Notes: a model not told the origin generated them from the letters alone. DNA of 11,438 nt from Bacteroidaceae bacterium (GCA_021443285.1 JABUUG010000020.1:1-11438); one strand, 5' to 3'; shown: positions 1 through 9,198, numbered from the stretch's first letter. Made by a program: numbers and translations.

Positions 1-32
1 CTCCTTTAACTCCCTTAACTCCTTTAACTCCC
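1..32. repeat. 9-nt periodic CTCCTTTAA-type intergenic repeat (partial, at window edge)
   Basis: The word TAACT ends at positions 11, 20 and 29, an exact 9-nt period, with units close to CTCCTTTAA. It belongs to the same family as the repeats at 2041-2085, 8155-8262 and 11169-11239. The left boundary is cut by the window, so the full element cannot be judged. The rest of 1-159 holds AT-rich spacer and the glsA promoter. Confidence 0.75.
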
Positions 33-99
33 AATTTTTAGACCCCACCTTCATTGATTAATGATTAATATTTATTGGCGGATGAATATTGGACTTTGA

Positions 100-132
100 T
101 TGTTTTCATGTTTCAAAAATGTCCTATCTTTG
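100..132 (+). promoter_or_regulatory. Bacteroidota-type promoter of glsA
   Basis: TATCTTTG at 125-132 matches the Bacteroidota -7 consensus TAnnTTTG, and a TTG at 100-102 lies 22 nt upstream, slightly longer than the usual 19-21 nt. Transcription would begin near 136-140, giving a leader of about 20 nt to the ATG at 160. This argues against the in-frame TTG at 100 being the start codon, since it is the -33 element itself. Confidence 0.6.
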
Positions 133-159
133 CGCCCGTTGAAATTGTCTATTGCAATT

Positions 160-993
160 ATGGCGATAACGATTAACGAAAAGACATTAGATATAGACCG
201 CATTCTGAAAGGGAAGTTAGGCAATAAGTCGCGTCTGGTTCCCCGTTTTCTGGTGAACTGGCTAAAGGCTATTGCTCATGAGGAAGAGCTGAACGAGTTT
301 TTGTGGAGCAGCCGTCATGCAACAGGTACCGTCTGGTTGAAGGAATGCATCAGTTATTTGGATATTGACCTGCAGCTTGTAGGTGGTGAGAACCTTCCGG
401 ATGATTCAGACGGCAGACGATACACCTTTGTTTCCAACCACCCATTGGGCGGTGCAGACGGTATAATTCTTGGGTCGGTCATAGGTGAACGTTATAACGG
501 CAATTTCGCATATCTCGTAAACGACCTTCTGATGAACCTCCCCGGTCTTGCCCCCCTATGCATTCCGATAAACAAAACAGGAAAGCAGAGCCGGGATTTC
601 CCGAGAATGGTCAATGAAGGATTCCGTGGCGACAAACACATGCTCATGTTTCCTGCCGGCATATGCTCCCGAAAGATTGATGGGAGAATACAGGATGTGC
701 CATGGAGCAAGACCTTTGTCAGCAAAAGCATAGAGACACATCGCGACATAGTTCCCATCCACTTCTCTGGAAGGAACTCTGAAAGATTCTACAGAATCGC
801 AAACATTTCCAAAAGTTTAGGACTGAAATTTAATCCGGCAATGCTGCTATTGTCAGACGAGATGTATCTTAACCGCCACAAGACCTTTACGGTAACAATT
901 GGAAAACCAATACATTACAAGACTTTTGACAAGTCAAGAACCGCGTTGCAATGGGCTCAGTATGTGAGAGAGAAAGTGTATGATTTAGCGTAG
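160..993 (+). CDS. glsA: GlsA-like O-acyltransferase (PlsC/LPLAT superfamily), glycine lipid biosynthesis
   Basis: Probable acyltransferase that adds the second, ester-linked fatty acid to an N-acylated amino acid to form a glycine-type (ornithine-lipid-like) aminolipid at the inner membrane. The 277-aa product has the acyltransferase blocks in order: NHPLGGADG at residues 93-101 (catalytic-type His94 and an Asp six residues on), the PLCIPINK segment at 132-139, and FPAG at 164-167 followed by SRK. The ATG at 160 is preferred over the in-frame TTG at 100 because the latter lies in the promoter. It is followed after 10 nt by the GNAT-family partner glsB; the same pairing is known from Bacteroides thetaiotaomicron, where it makes glycine lipids. 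The family call is firm; glycine rather than another amino acid as substrate is inferred from the lineage and the neighbour. Confidence 0.85.
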   Translation: MAITINEKTLDIDRILKGKLGNKSRLVPRFLVNWLKAIAHEEELNEFLWSSRHATGTVWLKECISYLDIDLQLVGGENLPDDSDGRRYTFVSNHPLGGADGIILGSVIGERYNGNFAYLVNDLLMNLPGLAPLCIPINKTGKQSRDFPRMVNEGFRGDKHMLMFPAGICSRKIDGRIQDVPWSKTFVSKSIETHRDIVPIHFSGRNSERFYRIANISKSLGLKFNPAMLLLSDEMYLNRHKTFTVTIGKPIHYKTFDKSRTALQWAQYVREKVYDLA

Positions 994-1003
994 AATACCA
1001 ATT

Positions 1004-1984
1004 ATGCAGAAAAAGATAATAGAACCGATAGACAAGGAGCTTCTGAAGTCTGAACTGACGGAGGAGAAGCGCCTCCGACTGACCAACAAGAGTCATAACG
1101 AGATATATATAGTAACTCATCATAACTCTCCCAACGTCATGCTTGAGATTGGCCGTCTGCGTGAGATCGTCTTCCGTGAGGCTGGCGGCGGCACAGGCAA
1201 GGAGGTTGACATAGACGAGTTCGACACCTGTGCCAACTGCTACAAGCAGCTGATAGTATGGAATCCTGAGGCTGAGGAGATTATCGGAGGATACCGCTAC
1301 ATACTCGGAACAGATGTGGATTTTAATGCCCAGGGTCAGCCGATACTTGCCACCAGCCACATGTTCCGTTTTTCCGAGAAGTTCATTAAAGAATATCTTC
1401 CCCTCACTATAGAATTGGGCAGGAGTTTTGTCGCACTCGAATACCAGAGCAGCAGGATGGGTGCGAAGAGCCTGTTTGCCCTGGACAACCTCTGGGACGG
1501 ACTCGGTGCCCTCACCGTCATTAAACCCAATGTGAAATATTTCTTTGGTAAAATGACAATGTACCCCTCCTACCTGAAGAGAGGCAGGGACATGATTCTT
1601 TATTTTCTCAAGAAATATTTTAACGATACGGAGGGGCTTATACTCCCCATGTCTCCTTTGAGGATTGAAACGGACGAGCGTGAACTGGCGGAAGTGTTCC
1701 AGGGGCGCGATTTCAAGGAGGATTACAGGATACTCAACGGTGCCGTGCGTGGAATGGGGTTGAACATTCCTCCTCTTATAAATGCCTACATGAACCTCTC
1801 TCCAACAATGAAACTGTTCGGCACTGCAATCAACGACTCCTTCGGAGATGTTGAAGAGACGGGAATCCTCATAACCTTTGATGAGATATATGACCCGAAA
1901 AGGATACGCCACATAGAGTCGTTCATCAAGGAAAACCGCGACAGACTGAAGATTACATCCGGTGCCAATAAGATAATATGTTAA
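1004..1984 (+). CDS. glsB: GlsB-like N-acyltransferase (GNAT/OlsB-type), glycine lipid biosynthesis
   Basis: Probable N-acyltransferase that attaches a 3-hydroxy fatty acid to the amino group of glycine, the first step of glycine-lipid synthesis. The 326-aa protein has features of the OlsB/hemolysin-like acyltransferase family: an N-terminal block with RLREIVFRE (residues 51-59), a DIDEFD acidic segment (69-74), a YRYILG strand (98-102 region) and the hallmark ELGRSFV at 137-143. It starts 10 nt after glsA, so the two are surely co-transcribed from the promoter at 100-132; it has no promoter of its own. A perfect hairpin begins 3 nt after its stop. The long open frame on the opposite strand is an antisense shadow. 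Family membership is clear; substrate assignment rests on the known Bacteroides pair. Confidence 0.85.
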   Translation: MQKKIIEPIDKELLKSELTEEKRLRLTNKSHNEIYIVTHHNSPNVMLEIGRLREIVFREAGGGTGKEVDIDEFDTCANCYKQLIVWNPEAEEIIGGYRYILGTDVDFNAQGQPILATSHMFRFSEKFIKEYLPLTIELGRSFVALEYQSSRMGAKSLFALDNLWDGLGALTVIKPNVKYFFGKMTMYPSYLKRGRDMILYFLKKYFNDTEGLILPMSPLRIETDERELAEVFQGRDFKEDYRILNGAVRGMGLNIPPLINAYMNLSPTMKLFGTAINDSFGDVEETGILITFDEIYDPKRIRHIESFIKENRDRLKITSGANKIIC

Positions 1985-1986
1985 AA

Positions 1987-2023
1987 AATGGAAGTTATGC
2001 GCCCATGGCGCATAACTTCCATT
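1987..2023 (+). terminator. Perfect 17-bp hairpin after glsB
   Basis: Arms 1987-2003 and 2007-2023 are exactly complementary around a 3-nt loop (CAT), starting 3 nt after the glsB stop. No strong T-run follows (AACTTCATTAATTAA), so it is a weak canonical terminator but a very stable structure. The arms carry GGAAGTTA/TAACTTCC, the same words as the nearby 9-nt repeats. Confidence 0.65.
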
Positions 2024-2040
2024 AACTTCATTAATTAATA

Positions 2041-2085
2041 GGTAATGTCTTTAACTCCTTTAACTTCTTTAACTCCCTTAACTCC
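2041..2085. repeat. 9-nt periodic TTTAACTCC-type repeat directly upstream of cysS
   Basis: GGTAATGTC at 2041-2049 is followed by TAACT words ending at 2056, 2065, 2074 and 2083, an exact 9-nt period, ending 9 nt before the cysS ATG. The same GGTAATGTC plus CTTTAACT combination occurs at 8212 and 11211. No Bacteroidota promoter match is visible in the gap 1985-2094, so the repeat is probably the transcribed cysS leader. Confidence 0.75.
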
Positions 2086-2094
2086 AAAAAGAAA

Positions 2095-3582
2095 ATGACA
2101 GACAACAAACTATTCATATACAATACCCTAAGCAGACGCAAGGAACTCTTCTCACCCATTGCCGCCCCCAATGTCGGCATGTATGTCTGCGGGCCTACCG
2201 TTTATGGCGATCCACATCTCGGGCACGCGCGTCCTGCAATCACTTTCGACTTGCTTTTCCGTTATCTGAAACATCTTGGCTATAAGGTGCGCTATGTCCG
2301 CAACATCACTGATGTGGGACATCTGGAACACGATGCGGACGAAGGTGAGGACAAGATTGCGAAGAAGGCGAAATTAGAGGAACTTGAGCCCATGGAGATC
2401 GCGCAGTATTACACCAACCGTTACCATGCCGCCATGGATGCACTTAATGTCCTACCTCCAAGTATTGAGCCGCATGCAACGGGTCATATCATAGAACAAA
2501 TAGAGCTCGTCAAAGAGATTCTTGACAGGGGTTTTGCATACGAGAGCAAAGGGTCTGTGTATTTCGACATTGAAAAATACAACAAAACATACAGGTATGG
2601 CAAATTGTCTGGTCGCAATCTTGATGATGTAATCAACAATTCCCGTGAACTGGACGGTGTCGGGGAGAAGCGCAATCAGGTGGATTTTGCTCTCTGGAAA
2701 GCAGCACAACCTGAACATATCATGAGATGGCCTTCTCCATGGAGCGACGGTTTTCCGGGTTGGCACTGCGAATGTACTGCTATGGGGCGCAAATATCTTG
2801 GCAGCCATTTTGACATCCACGGTGGTGGTATGGATCTCGTTTTTCCACATCACGAGTGTGAGATAGCTCAAGCCACCGCATCTCAGGGCGATGACATGGT
2901 CAAGTACTGGATGCACAATAATATGATAACGATAAATGGTCAGAAGATGGGCAAATCCTTAGGCAACTTTATCACGCTTGAACAGTTCTTCAAGGGTCAA
3001 CACAAGTTGCTGTCGCAGCCATATTCTCCCATGACCATACGATTCTTTATCCTTTCCGCCCACTACAGGAGTCCCGTGGATTTCTCTGATGAGGCTCTTG
3101 GAGCGAGCAAAAAGGGGCTTGACCGACTGTTGTCAGCGATTGCTGACATAGAGCGCATTCAGGCTGGCAATGTCACTGATGAGCAGACAAAAAGGGTTAT
3201 TGAAGGTCTGAGACAGAAATGTTATGAGGCAATGAATGACGATATGCAGAGCCAGATTGTCATTTCCAACCTATTTGAGGCCTGCCGTGTGGTAAACTCC
3301 CTCGTTGACCATAAGGGAAGTGTGTCTGCAGAAGACCTTAAGGAGCTGAAGGACACAATGTCTCTGTTTGCATTTGACATTCTCGGTCTGAAAGAAGAAA
3401 AGACTGGCGGAAATGAAGCACGCGAGGAGGCTTTCGGAAAGGTTGTGGATATGGTTCTCGAACTTCGTGCCAAGGCCAAGGCAAACAAGGACTGGGCGAC
3501 CTCAGACCTTATACGCGACAGACTTGCCTCGTTGGGCTTTGAAGTGAAAGACACAAAGGACGGGGCTGTCTGGAAGCTATAG
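2095..3582 (+). CDS. cysS: Cysteinyl-tRNA synthetase
   Basis: Class I aminoacyl-tRNA synthetase that charges tRNA-Cys with cysteine in the cytoplasm. The 495-aa length is near the family's usual size. The N-terminal catalytic domain shows YVCGPTVY at 30-37 (Cys32 is a zinc ligand), the HIGH-type motif HLGH at 41-44, the zinc-site segments GWHCEC and HHECE, and the KMSKS-type loop KMGKS at 284-288. The C-terminal part carries the helical anticodon-binding region, ending in a DLIRDRL-type helix and VKDTKDG. The ATG at 2095 gives the standard N-terminus. Upstream lie a stable hairpin and a periodic repeat rather than a recognisable promoter; downstream it converges with the cation efflux gene at a bidirectional hairpin. 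Confidence 0.97.
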   Translation: MTDNKLFIYNTLSRRKELFSPIAAPNVGMYVCGPTVYGDPHLGHARPAITFDLLFRYLKHLGYKVRYVRNITDVGHLEHDADEGEDKIAKKAKLEELEPMEIAQYYTNRYHAAMDALNVLPPSIEPHATGHIIEQIELVKEILDRGFAYESKGSVYFDIEKYNKTYRYGKLSGRNLDDVINNSRELDGVGEKRNQVDFALWKAAQPEHIMRWPSPWSDGFPGWHCECTAMGRKYLGSHFDIHGGGMDLVFPHHECEIAQATASQGDDMVKYWMHNNMITINGQKMGKSLGNFITLEQFFKGQHKLLSQPYSPMTIRFFILSAHYRSPVDFSDEALGASKKGLDRLLSAIADIERIQAGNVTDEQTKRVIEGLRQKCYEAMNDDMQSQIVISNLFEACRVVNSLVDHKGSVSAEDLKELKDTMSLFAFDILGLKEEKTGGNEAREEAFGKVVDMVLELRAKAKANKDWATSDLIRDRLASLGFEVKDTKDGAVWKL

Positions 3583-3622
3583 AAGATAACAGAAGACAAT
3601 AGAATAACAGAAGGAAAAGAAA

Positions 3623-3657
3623 TAAGGGATGTTCTTAAAGTTCAAGAACATCCCTTA
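3623..3657. terminator. Bidirectional hairpin between convergent cysS and the CDF transporter gene
   Basis: Arms 3623-3636 and 3644-3657 form a perfect 14-bp stem (TAAGGGATGTTCTT and its complement) with a 7-nt loop. Read on the minus strand it is followed by TTTCTTTTCC, a fair T-tract for the CDF gene; on the plus strand by ACTTCTTCT for cysS. Its position between two convergent genes fits a shared terminator. Confidence 0.85.
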
Positions 3658-3678
3658 ACTTCTTCTATACGGATACCA

Positions 3679-4581
3679 TCAATTCTTTAACGGCTCTACG
3701 TGTATATTTATTATTGTCTGCACGCCAAATCTTTCTTTCAGTCGCTGCTCAACGATGGTAGCCTTGTCATGCGCTTCGTTGAGTGTCATTTTTCCGTCCA
3801 TACGGATGTGCATGCTCATAACGTAGTTTACGCCTATCTGCCGTGTGCGCAGATGATGTGTGCCGCTTACTCCTTCGCATGAACAGACAATCTTCATAAT
3901 CTCGTCTTCCACATCTTTCGGAAGACTGCTCTCAAGGAGCTGGCTCACGCTGCTTTTTATAAGTTTTACGGCAATCTTGAATATGAAGAAGCTGACCAGA
4001 ACTGCCGCTAACGGGTCGAGAATAACCCACTTGTTGCCTAACATACATGCAGCTCCAATGCCTATTGCTGTAGCTATAGAGGAGAACGCATCGCTCCGGT
4101 GGTGCCATGCGTTGGCTGTCAGTGCTTCGCTGTTCAGGTGTCTGCCCTTTATAATGGTGTATTGATAGAGTGCTTCTTTCGACAGAACACTGATAACTGC
4201 CGCTGCAAAAGCAAGCCATCCGGGTGATACAAGTTCCTCACCATTGAAGAAACCGTAAATCTTTGCACCACCGCTCCACAGAATTCCTCCGCCTACCGCA
4301 ATCAGCAGCATTCCGATGATGGTTGTTGCGAGCGTCTCATACTTGCCATGACCGTAGTCATGTCCCTCATCCATTGGTTTTCCACTTATGCGAAGCATGA
4401 TGATGACGACAAAGTCGGACATGAAGTCGCTCAATGAATGTACGCCGTCGGCTATCATAGCGGAGGAGTGCGCAAGTATTCCCGCCGCAAGTTTCAGCAC
4501 AATGAGGAGTCCGTTTACAATGCTTCCGATGAGTGTTATTCTGATGATTTCCTTCTCTCTGTGTTCAGTTTCGTTAGTCAT
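3679..4581 (-). CDS. Cation diffusion facilitator (CDF) family metal efflux transporter
   Basis: Inner-membrane divalent metal/proton antiporter of the CDF family, likely exporting zinc or another divalent metal. From the ATG at 4581 (300 aa, family-typical) it has hydrophobic segments consistent with six membrane helices. The two half-sites of the transport metal site are visible: HSLSD (His48, Asp52) and HHRSD (His160, Asp164), with the family's HDYGHGKYE at 74-82 after the second helix. The last 85 or so residues form the cytoplasmic dimerisation domain with several histidines. The TTG at 4623 would add 14 residues, which seem non-native. The HxxxD pattern at both half-sites differs from the DxxxD/HxxxD mix of some zinc exporters; metal choice cannot be fixed from sequence. 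It lies 92 nt downstream of the zinc-ribbon gene on the same strand. Confidence 0.93.
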   Translation of the reverse strand: MTNETEHREKEIIRITLIGSIVNGLLIVLKLAAGILAHSSAMIADGVHSLSDFMSDFVVIIMLRISGKPMDEGHDYGHGKYETLATTIIGMLLIAVGGGILWSGGAKIYGFFNGEELVSPGWLAFAAAVISVLSKEALYQYTIIKGRHLNSEALTANAWHHRSDAFSSIATAIGIGAACMLGNKWVILDPLAAVLVSFFIFKIAVKLIKSSVSQLLESSLPKDVEDEIMKIVCSCEGVSGTHHLRTRQIGVNYVMSMHIRMDGKMTLNEAHDKATIVEQRLKERFGVQTIINIHVEPLKN

Positions 4582-4673
4582 CTTGTATCTTTTGATTCCA
4601 AAGTTTCGATTAAGCGAGTGCAATGAAGCTTGCTTTGATTGCCGAGCGTGAGAAATTTATTCAAAACAATTTG

Positions 4674-4967
4674 TTATGTCCAGTATTCTTCGTCGCCGCC
4701 ATCAATCATTGTTTCTCCGCATTTAGGACAGGTTCTGCCATCCCATAGCCTGATTTCTTCCGATCCGCATTCGGGACAAAGTCTTCCGACAAGTGAATCG
4801 AAACTTGGCGCAATCTGCGATATTATTCCTCCAACCGTGAGGTTTCTCACAGCCTTGCAATTACCACATACCACCGACTCTATGCGCTGCTTGAAGAAAC
4901 CTATGCCGTCGTATAGGTCGGCCTCGCTGCCACACTTCGGGCATCTGTATTTTCTCTTTGCGGACAT
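4674..4967 (-). CDS. Small double zinc-ribbon protein of unknown function
   Basis: A 97-aa, probably cytoplasmic protein with four CxxC knuckles: Cys9/12 and Cys34/37 form a first ribbon, Cys64/67 and Cys80/83 a second. Each pair-of-pairs could bind one zinc ion. Between them is a stretch with GGIISQIAPSFDS, possibly a short helix. There is no signal peptide and no enzyme motif. The ATG at 4967 is chosen because it begins just before the first knuckle; the in-frame TTG at 5012 adds a basic 15-residue tail that overlaps another small ORF. I do not recognise the family. Such proteins may bind nucleic acid or another protein. The CDF transporter gene follows after 92 nt, so a link to zinc is possible, but only by position. 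Confidence 0.75.
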   Translation of the reverse strand: MSAKRKYRCPKCGSEADLYDGIGFFKQRIESVVCGNCKAVRNLTVGGIISQIAPSFDSLVGRLCPECGSEEIRLWDGRTCPKCGETMIDGGDEEYWT

Positions 4968-5057
4968 GGAATCAAGGTTAAGAAGGTATCTTCTTGCTCT
5001 GGCAAGCGGCAAAGCCGATTACGGCACCAATAGTGATGAACACAGCGGCTGGTTAAA

Positions 5058-5087
5058 GAAGGGTGAATGGCACACCATTCACCCTTC
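5058..5087 (-). terminator. Hairpin after the CE6-CE1 esterase gene
   Basis: Arms 5058-5070 and 5075-5087 form a perfect 13-bp stem with a 4-nt loop, beginning 15 nt after the esterase stop on the minus strand. The following minus-strand sequence TTTAACC has only a short T-run. Position and stability suggest a terminator that separates the esterase from the zinc-ribbon gene. Confidence 0.75.
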
Positions 5088-5102
5088 ACTTCTCTTATTC
5101 AT

Positions 5103-7055
<1,953 letters not shown>

Positions 7056-7096
7056 TTATTAATGGATTAGTTATTACTGATTTTTCTCATAAACTC

Positions 7097-7258
7097 TGTC
7101 AATAAACTTATAATACACTGTCAGTAAATACTATCAATAAATTAAACTTATCTCACTTATTATCAATATGTACCACCCTATAATAAATAAGTCCTAGAAG
7201 TTTAATTTATTGACAAGATTACTGTTTATTTTATTGACAAAATTACCATTTACTGATA
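7097..7258. repeat. Inverted array of TGTCAATAAA-like repeats with an 18-bp palindrome
   Basis: Upstream of the esterase lie three copies on one strand, TGTCAATAAA at 7097, TGTCAGTAAA at 7119 and TATCAATAAA at 7132, mirrored by TTTATTGACA at 7206 and 7230 and TTTACTGATA at 7249. The central arms 7132-7149 and 7198-7215 pair over 18 bp with one mismatch; inside, 7155-7161 pairs with 7186-7192. It could be an operator array, a structured leader, or a remnant of a small palindromic element. The gap 7053-7280 contains nothing else, except a possible minus-strand -7 box TAATTTTG (7238-7245) with no good TTG partner. Confidence 0.7.
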
Positions 7259-7280
7259 AGTGGATGATTACGCTATGACC

Positions 7281-8105
7281 TTAATCCTCCTCCGCAGTTT
7301 TGCGCTTTCGTGTTGCACGGGTGCGTGTAGGCTTCTTCTCCTCTGGAGCCTTTACCTTTACGCCGGCAAGCTCTGGATCGACGAGGATACGGCCGCAATA
7401 CTCGCACACTATAATCTTCTTGTGCATCTTCAGGTCGAGCTGGCGCTGTGGCGGAATCTTTGCGAAGCATCCGCCGCAGGCATCACGCTGCACATAAACC
7501 ACTCCAAGACCGTTGTGGGCATTTTTGCGTATGCGCAGGAAACTGGAGAGCAGGCGGCTCTCAATTTTTGCCTCAAGATCTTTTGCCTTTATCTTCAACT
7601 TATCCTCTTCTGCACGTGTCTCCTCGATTATCTCGTCGAGCTCGTTCTTCTTCTCTTCGAGAATTGCCTCCTTGTCGCATATGTTGCGGCGTGTCTCCTG
7701 GAGGTCGTTTGCGCGAACGTCAATCTTTCCTTCTGCCTCCTTTATTCTCTTCTCGCGGAGCTGTATCTCCAGTCCCTGGAAATCAATCTCTTTTGTCAGC
7801 GTGTCGTACTCACGGTTGTTTTTTACGTCATTCAGCTGTGACTGGTATCGTTCTATGAGAGCCTTTGAGTCCTCAATCTCCTTCTCCATTACGGAGATGG
7901 TCTTCTTGAGTTCCTGTATTTCCGTAGCATGCTTCTCTTGTCTCAGTTTCAGGCCTTCGAGTTCTGCCTCTGTGTCTCTTACTTCAAGAGGCAGCTCACC
8001 GCGTAGTGCACGCTTCTCGTCGATAACTGAAAGTGTTGTCTGCAACTGGTAGAGCGCTTTGAGCTTCTCTTCTACTGTGTAGTCTTCTGGATTTTTCTTT
8101 GCCAT
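7281..8105 (-). CDS. Coiled-coil protein with C-terminal C4 zinc ribbon (DUF164/CT398-CdsZ-like)
   Basis: A 274-aa cytoplasmic protein. Residues about 10-190 are rich in heptad-like K/E/L patterns and should form a long antiparallel coiled coil; KNNREYDTLTKEID at 95-108 is a conserved-looking hairpin motif of this family. A zinc ribbon follows with Cys210/Cys213 and Cys234/Cys237, then a lysine/arginine-rich tail (250-274) that could bind nucleic acid. The family includes chlamydial CdsZ/CT398 and an uncharacterised bacterial group often encoded next to Nif3, as here: the Nif3 gene lies upstream on the same strand with a 174-nt gap holding a palindromic repeat. Its role in Bacteroidota is unknown. 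The ATG at 8105 gives a compact, well-formed N-terminus. Confidence 0.9.
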   Translation of the reverse strand: MAKKNPEDYTVEEKLKALYQLQTTLSVIDEKRALRGELPLEVRDTEAELEGLKLRQEKHATEIQELKKTISVMEKEIEDSKALIERYQSQLNDVKNNREYDTLTKEIDFQGLEIQLREKRIKEAEGKIDVRANDLQETRRNICDKEAILEEKKNELDEIIEETRAEEDKLKIKAKDLEAKIESRLLSSFLRIRKNAHNGLGVVYVQRDACGGCFAKIPPQRQLDLKMHKKIIVCEYCGRILVDPELAGVKVKAPEEKKPTRTRATRKRKTAEED

Positions 8106-8154
8106 AATTGTTATGTTGTTTATGTTTAGTTATATTCTAAAATGGGGAGTGAAG

Positions 8155-8262
8155 TGGAGTTAAAATGGAGTTATTGTGGAGTTAAAGTGACAAATGACTC
8201 ATGCGTATAAAGGTAATGTCACTTTAACTTCCCTATAACTCCTCTTTAACTTCCCTTTAACT
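8155..8262. repeat. 11-nt periodic palindromic repeat between the Nif3 and zinc-ribbon genes
   Basis: The left half has TGGAGTTAAAA-like units starting at 8155, 8166 and 8177, and the right half has TAACT words ending at 8229, 8240, 8251 and 8262, both with an exact 11-nt period and in opposite orientation. GTTAAAGTGACA (8181-8192) pairs perfectly with 8217-8228 around a 24-nt loop. The block 8178-8199 is identical to 11177-11198. It may act as a transcript end or processing site between two co-directional genes. Confidence 0.85.
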
Positions 8263-8279
8263 CCATTACCCTTACAGTT

Positions 8280-9086
8280 TCAATGTACAATCGGATTTGT
8301 GCTTCCGAAAAGTTTCGTCGGAAGTGTGGGACAGCCTTTTGCGAGAATCTCTTTCAGGAGCTCAGACGTGAACTGCTCTGTTTCGTAGTGTCCCAACACC
8401 ATTATGAGTATGCTGTCCAGCGCTTCGAAATACTCATGATAGTGCATCTCACCCGTTATGAATATGTCCGCCCCCTGCTCTTTTGCGTCTCCGAGAAGGA
8501 ACGAGCCGGCCCCACCGCACACCGCTATGCGCAATCCTCCGGCAGTGTTCTTTGTATAAAGGTGTTGCGGTATGTTGCTCATGGATGGGTGGTTTGTGGA
8601 GAATGTCTTCTGAATATGGTTTACTGCATCCTTGATGGTCGCCATTCCTCTCAATGTGCCGATTATGCCGGAACCTCCGCAGTGGCCTCCGCGAGACATC
8701 GGCTGGAGGAAACACACATCCGTAAGGCCGAGTTTCTCCGCAATCTTATGGTTTACACCGCCATCCACATTGTCAAGGTTAGTGTGCATTGAGACAACTG
8801 CGATGTTGTTCCGTATAAGTTTTATGACCAACCGCTCCACGCTCGAACCGCCCTCGTCTATGCGTTTCAGTCCGTGAAAGAGTAGCGGGTGATGGGAGAC
8901 AATGAGGTTGAAACCGCTGTTGATGGCTTCCTCAACCACAGCCTCAGTAACGTCCAGACACAATAAAGCCCCTGTAACGTCTTGCTCTCCTGTCAGTCCT
9001 ATCTGCAGGCCGGCATTATCGTAGCCTTCCTGCAGAGGCAGAGGAGCAAAAGTTTCAAGGGCACGAAGCACTTCCTTTATGTTCAC
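8280..9086 (-). CDS. Nif3-family dinuclear metal-centre protein (YbgI/YqfO type)
   Basis: A cytoplasmic Nif3-like protein, a family that forms toroidal hexamers with a two-metal site; some members are annotated as GTP cyclohydrolase 1 type 2, but the physiological reaction is unsettled. The 268-aa product from a GTG at 9086 begins with NIKEVLRALETFAPLP, the normal family N-terminus. Predicted metal ligands are His65 and His66 in SHHP, Asp105 in HTNLD, and His233 and Glu237 in HYETE, matching the spacing in Escherichia coli YbgI. It is the short form without a large inserted domain. A longer in-frame reading from 9350 adds 88 residues that cross both divergent promoters and is rejected. A -7 box at 9130-9137 supports the GTG start with a leader of about 40 nt. 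Confidence 0.94.
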   Translation of the reverse strand: MNIKEVLRALETFAPLPLQEGYDNAGLQIGLTGEQDVTGALLCLDVTEAVVEEAINSGFNLIVSHHPLLFHGLKRIDEGGSSVERLVIKLIRNNIAVVSMHTNLDNVDGGVNHKIAEKLGLTDVCFLQPMSRGGHCGGSGIIGTLRGMATIKDAVNHIQKTFSTNHPSMSNIPQHLYTKNTAGGLRIAVCGGAGSFLLGDAKEQGADIFITGEMHYHEYFEALDSILIMVLGHYETEQFTSELLKEILAKGCPTLPTKLFGSTNPIVH

Positions 9087-9129
9087 TTTTGCGAGTTGTA
9101 AATGAATGTTTTCCCTGCGTTTTGCGGCG

Positions 9130-9137
9130 CAAATGTA
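9130..9137 (-). promoter_or_regulatory. Putative -7 promoter element of the Nif3 gene
   Basis: Read on the minus strand this is TACATTTG, a full match to TAnnTTTG, followed by the usual C. It sits 43 nt before the GTG at 9086. No clear TTG is found 19-21 nt upstream, so the -33 element is poor. It lies back to back with the smpB promoter. Confidence 0.5.
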
Positions 9138-9198
9138 CTGATAATGTGGTAAATGGTTGATATTTAACCCCCGTTTTCTTGTAAATCCCCCATTTTTT

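Noticed and set aside
887..1912. 341-aa open frame on the minus strand opposite glsB
   Set aside because: It lies fully antisense to a well-supported gene, has no recognisable domain and an odd composition typical of a shadow frame.
3583..3622. AGAAGATAAC/AGAAGACAAT-like short repeats after cysS
   Set aside because: Only two to three imperfect copies in A-rich sequence; too weak to call apart from the hairpin that follows.
4591..4623. Possible promoter (AACTTTG) before the CDF gene
   Set aside because: The TA of the -7 consensus is missing and no TTG is at the right distance.
7260..7841. 193-aa plus-strand open frame with many Leu and Cys residues
   Set aside because: Mirror of the Glu/Lys-rich coiled-coil gene on the minus strand; Leu-rich antisense frames are expected there. 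It is not a membrane protein gene.
8155..8262. CRISPR-like array
   Set aside because: Units are 9-11 nt, without spacers of constant length, and no cas gene is present.
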